Shown piece by piece: positions 6,616-9,184 of a stretch of 9,184 nt of DNA (position 1 is the stretch's first letter; the number at the start of each line of letters is the position of its first letter). Under the pieces are notes generated by a model. That model ran no database searches and was not told the origin of the DNA. It saw only the letters and a program-made list of their open reading frames with translations. Position numbers and translations under genes: made by a program. The stretch is from Clostridia bacterium (lineage in GTDB: Bacteria; Bacillota; Clostridia; Christensenellales; UBA1242): the NCBI GenBank assembly GCA_017456465.1, contig JAFTJJ010000141.1, positions 1-9,184 of the forward strand, in the 5' to 3' direction.

Positions 6616-7344
6616 ATGAAATTAACTGGGGATTTTCATACTCATTCAATTTTTAGCAAATATCATCATGGGAAAAACACCATTGAGGAAAACTTTGCTC
6701 GTGCGCAAGAACTTGGCTTTTATGGTTATGGTGTTTCAGACCACGGTCCAAAGCATATATTTTATGGTGTTCGCAAAAAGAATTTTGCAAAAATGCGTAA
6801 AATTGTTGATGAATTGAATTCAAAAAATAAAGGGACAAGAATTTATCTTGGAATTGAATCAAATTTGATTGGTGCTGATGGCAGAATTGATGTTTCTGAG
6901 GATCAAATCGAATATCTTGATTATTTGGTGGTCGGATATCACAAAGGAACAATTACTGATTTTGTCGGGTGGTTATTTGCTGGAAAGGGGCAAAAACAAA
7001 TTCAGAAAAATACTGATGCTTACATAAATGCAATCAAGAAGAACAAGGTGGCATTTATTTCTCATCCCAACACTTACATCAAAATTGATGCGAAGAGGCT
7101 GGCTGAAGCGTGCGTGGAGACAAACACTTTGATTGAGATCAACAACAGGCATTTCAATTTTACTGATGAACAAATGAAAGACATGCTTGAAACAAAAGTA
7201 AACTTTATTGTGAGCAGTGATGCACACAGGGCAAGTCGAATAGGGTGTGTTGATTATGCAATGGAAATGATTGAAAAATACAAAATTCCGGAGAATAGAA
7301 TTGTTAATATCAATAAGAATTTTATTCCTAAATCTTGTAAATAA
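6616..7344 (+). CDS. PHP-domain metal-dependent phosphoesterase
   Basis: This 242-residue protein is a stand-alone PHP-domain hydrolase, probably a phosphatase using a cluster of divalent metals; its substrate is not evident. Candidate ligands in order: HTH (8-10), DHG (42-44), E81 in GIES, H109 in GYHKG, H150 in ISHPN, and DAH (202-204). This full set suggests an active enzyme. The resemblance is to YcdX-like and histidinol-phosphatase-like PHP proteins, but I see nothing that proves a histidine-pathway role, and no his genes are nearby. AGGAG (6606-6610) five bases before ATG 6616 supports the start. It follows murB by 15 bases, so they are probably cotranscribed. A PHP gene at this place is common in Clostridia, between murB and the whiA group. 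Confidence 0.9.
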   Translation: MKLTGDFHTHSIFSKYHHGKNTIEENFARAQELGFYGYGVSDHGPKHIFYGVRKKNFAKMRKIVDELNSKNKGTRIYLGIESNLIGADGRIDVSEDQIEYLDYLVVGYHKGTITDFVGWLFAGKGQKQIQKNTDAYINAIKKNKVAFISHPNTYIKIDAKRLAEACVETNTLIEINNRHFNFTDEQMKDMLETKVNFIVSSDAHRASRIGCVDYAMEMIEKYKIPENRIVNINKNFIPKSCK

Positions 7345-7394
7345 TTATCAAAATTAAATGGAAATGTACAAACAAAATTTCAAAAGGAGACAAA

Positions 7395-8372
7395 ATGACT
7401 TTTTCACAAAAGGTAAAGGGTGAAATTATTGAAAGTGCAAAGAACAGCGAGTCTAAGCAAAGTTTGCTTGTTGGTCTTGTTCTTTCTTGTGGCAGTTTGG
7501 TGTTCAAAAACAAGCAAGTAACCTTTTGTGTTGCGAGCGAGAATCAGGGGGTTATTGATTTTGCAAAAAAGCTTATTTTGTCTGAAGTCCCATCAGCGTC
7601 ATTTTCAGAAGAGACAGTGAGAAGGAACTTCAAAAACAAAGAAAAAATCGAACTTACGGTTGATGCGGATTCTGGAAGCGAACTTTTGATGACACTTGGA
7701 ATAATTACGCTTGACAACAATGGAAACAGACAAATTGAGCTTGTTCCCGCAGAATTTTTGGCAATTTCTGAAAGTGACCGGGTTGCGATTCTTTCGGGTG
7801 CATTTTTGGGGTCAGGATCTGTGTCTGTGCCATCTTCAATTGAGATTGGTGAAATGTCAAGTACAAACAAGAGTAATGGTTATCATATGGAGTGGGTGCT
7901 TTCAAACAATGAGTTTGCTGGACGTCTTGCAGAAATTTTGTCAATGTTTGACATTTTGCCCAAAAAAGTTGAGAGAAATGACAACTTTGTTGTTTACATT
8001 AAAGAAAGTGAATCCATTTCGAATATTATTGGACTTATGGGGGCTAGAGTGTGTCTTTTGGAGCTTGAGAATGACAAGGCAACAAGAGAAATGAGAAATC
8101 TCATAAACAGACAAGCGAACTGTATTTCAGCGAATATTGACAAATCCGTTAATGCGGCACTTATGCAACTTGACGCGATTGAAGTTATTCAAAACACGAT
8201 TGGGATTGAGTCATTGCCTGATTCTTTGCAGGAGGTTGCACTTGCAAGGCTTGCAAATCCCGAAGGCTCACTTTTGGATATTCAATCACTTTTGGAAACA
8301 AAGATAACAAAGGGTGCAATCAGTCAACGATTCAAAAAAATACTTGAGATAAGTAAGGAATTACAGGAGTAA
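7395..8372 (+). CDS. whiA: DNA-binding protein WhiA
   Basis: WhiA pairs a degenerate LAGLIDADG homing-endonuclease-like fold with a C-terminal helix-turn-helix. In actinomycetes it activates sporulation-division genes; in Bacillus it influences cell division and chromosome segregation. The 325-residue length is normal. Visible: MTFSQKVKGEI start, GAFLGSGSV (136-144) as the LAGLIDADG-like motif, VVYIKESESIS (199-209), REMRNLINRQANCISANIDKS (231-251), and the LPDSLQEVALARL helix leading into the HTH (about 273-320). The normally well-kept VNHR of the HTH reads ISQR here (309-312). AAGGAGA (7384-7390) before ATG 7395 supports the start. The 7345-7394 gap shows no clear promoter or terminator. 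rapZ and yvcK, often found just upstream, are absent. Confidence 0.93.
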   Translation: MTFSQKVKGEIIESAKNSESKQSLLVGLVLSCGSLVFKNKQVTFCVASENQGVIDFAKKLILSEVPSASFSEETVRRNFKNKEKIELTVDADSGSELLMTLGIITLDNNGNRQIELVPAEFLAISESDRVAILSGAFLGSGSVSVPSSIEIGEMSSTNKSNGYHMEWVLSNNEFAGRLAEILSMFDILPKKVERNDNFVVYIKESESISNIIGLMGARVCLLELENDKATREMRNLINRQANCISANIDKSVNAALMQLDAIEVIQNTIGIESLPDSLQEVALARLANPEGSLLDIQSLLETKITKGAISQRFKKILEISKELQE

Positions 8373-8375
8373 GAA

Positions 8376-9184
8376 ATGGCAGAAGAAACACAAAACCAAG
8401 AACAGCAAGAACAACTTGAAAAGCCTTTTGTGCATTTGCATGTTCACACCGAGTACAGTTTACTCGATGGTGCTGCACGAATCAAAAAAGTTGTCAAGAT
8501 GGCAAAAAAGCACAATATGCCGGCACTTGCGATCACTGATCACGGAAATATGTATGGATCAGTGGCGTTTTTTGATGAGTGTGAAAAAGAAGGAATCAAA
8601 GCCATTTTTGGATGTGAGTTTTATGTCGCAGATGACCTTAATGTGAAGCAAGGGAAGCAGAAACTTGAGCACCTTATTTTGCTTGCAAAAGACGAAACTG
8701 GATACAAAAACTTATCACTTCTCAACACGATTTCTTTTCGTGATGGCTTTTATTATAAGCCAAGAATTGATTACCCAACATTGGAAAAGCACAGTGAAGG
8801 GTTGGTGTGTTTGTCTGCTTGTGTGGCAGGAACAATTCCTCAACTTATTTTGAATGGTCAAAAAGAAAAGGCCAGTGAAATGGTTGAATGGTTCAAGAGG
8901 GTGTTTGGTGATGATTTTTACATTGAAATTCAAAATCATGAGCTGCAAGACGAGCTCACAGTTCTCCCTGTTTTAAAAGAACTTGCGAAAAAACATGGAG
9001 TAAAAACAGTCGCAACAAACGACGTGCACTACATATACAAAGATGATGCGGAAACTCAAGATGTTTTGATGTGTGTGCAGATGGGGAAAACCTTGGATGA
9101 TCCTGACAGGTTCAAAATGGGAACGGATCAACTTTATTTCAAATCCCGTGATGAAATGCTGGCAGCGCTTCCTGAAGATGAGGA
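8376..9184 (+). CDS. dnaE: DNA polymerase III subunit alpha (3' truncated)
   Basis: DnaE is a replicative C-family DNA polymerase. The first 269 codons are present, and the frame is uninterrupted to the right edge. After a Gln/Glu-rich leader (2-16) the N-terminal PHP domain begins: HLHVHTEYSLLDG (20-32), ITDHGN (53-58), GCEFYV (79-84), IEIQNHE, and NDVHY (215-219). Its metal-ligand candidates (H22, H24, D31, H56, E81, D216, H218) are retained, so the domain may bind metal and be catalytically active. The polymerase domains lie outside the window. The start is set by AGGAG (8365-8369), located in the last codons of whiA, six bases before ATG 8376; whiA ends only three bases upstream, so the two are probably coupled. 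The layout is that of DnaE rather than PolC, which carries OB and exonuclease domains. Confidence 0.95.
   Translation, partial: MAEETQNQEQQEQLEKPFVHLHVHTEYSLLDGAARIKKVVKMAKKHNMPALAITDHGNMYGSVAFFDECEKEGIKAIFGCEFYVADDLNVKQGKQKLEHLILLAKDETGYKNLSLLNTISFRDGFYYKPRIDYPTLEKHSEGLVCLSACVAGTIPQLILNGQKEKASEMVEWFKRVFGDDFYIEIQNHELQDELTVLPVLKELAKKHGVKTVATNDVHYIYKDDAETQDVLMCVQMGKTLDDPDRFKMGTDQLYFKSRDEMLAALPEDE

Noticed and set aside
8416..8853. Two short alternative frames within dnaE that might suggest a frameshift
   Set aside because: Codon-by-codon reading from ATG 8376 stays open to the right edge with all DnaE PHP motifs in order, so there is no frameshift.
1..9184. CRISPR arrays, insertion sequences, tRNA or rRNA genes, phage or defence genes
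   Set aside because: Looked for by eye on both strands. No regularly spaced repeats, transposase motifs or cloverleaf-like sequences were seen.

Overview
The window is an AT-rich, gene-dense stretch with every gene on the + strand. The gene set and order point to a low-GC Gram-positive bacterium (Bacillota), most likely a Clostridia-type anaerobe. The strongest clues are the murB - PHP phosphoesterase - whiA - dnaE run, which belongs to the conserved Firmicutes uvrC/murB/whiA/dnaE neighbourhood, the B. subtilis-like RF1 and UvrC sequences, purine-rich Shine-Dalgarno sites, and near-consensus sigma-A promoters. Stop codons fit the standard bacterial code: TGA, TAA and TAG all end genes here. 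I cannot name a species.

Layout. Positions 1-150 hold the tail of an unrecognised gene. A consensus promoter (183-211) then drives a single-gene unit for ribosomal protein L31 (rpmE), closed by a strong intrinsic terminator (478-515). Next comes a translationally coupled pair, prmC and prfA, whose start and stop codons overlap. PrmC methylates the GGQ glutamine of the release factor encoded by prfA, so enzyme and substrate are made together. An AT-rich spacer (2496-2686) holds a likely terminator and an extended -10 promoter so close to uvrC that its mRNA may be leaderless. uvrC (nucleotide-excision repair nuclease) is followed by a membrane-anchored protein resembling ABC-transporter solute-binding proteins, with no transporter genes nearby. 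A terminator-like hairpin lies inside its membrane-anchor codons. Then come murB (peptidoglycan precursor reductase), a PHP-domain phosphoesterase, whiA (DNA-binding regulator tied to division and chromosome biology) and the first 269 codons of dnaE (replicative DNA polymerase III alpha), which runs off the right edge.

Most of the window is housekeeping: translation termination, repair, cell wall and replication. I found no CRISPR array, insertion sequence, tRNA, rRNA, phage or defence gene, and no convincing new multi-gene system. The points worth a second look are modest: the orphan solute-binding-like protein and its internal hairpin, a MurB with cysteine at the catalytic serine position and at other motif positions, the absence of rapZ and yvcK from their usual place before whiA, and the possible leaderless uvrC transcript.
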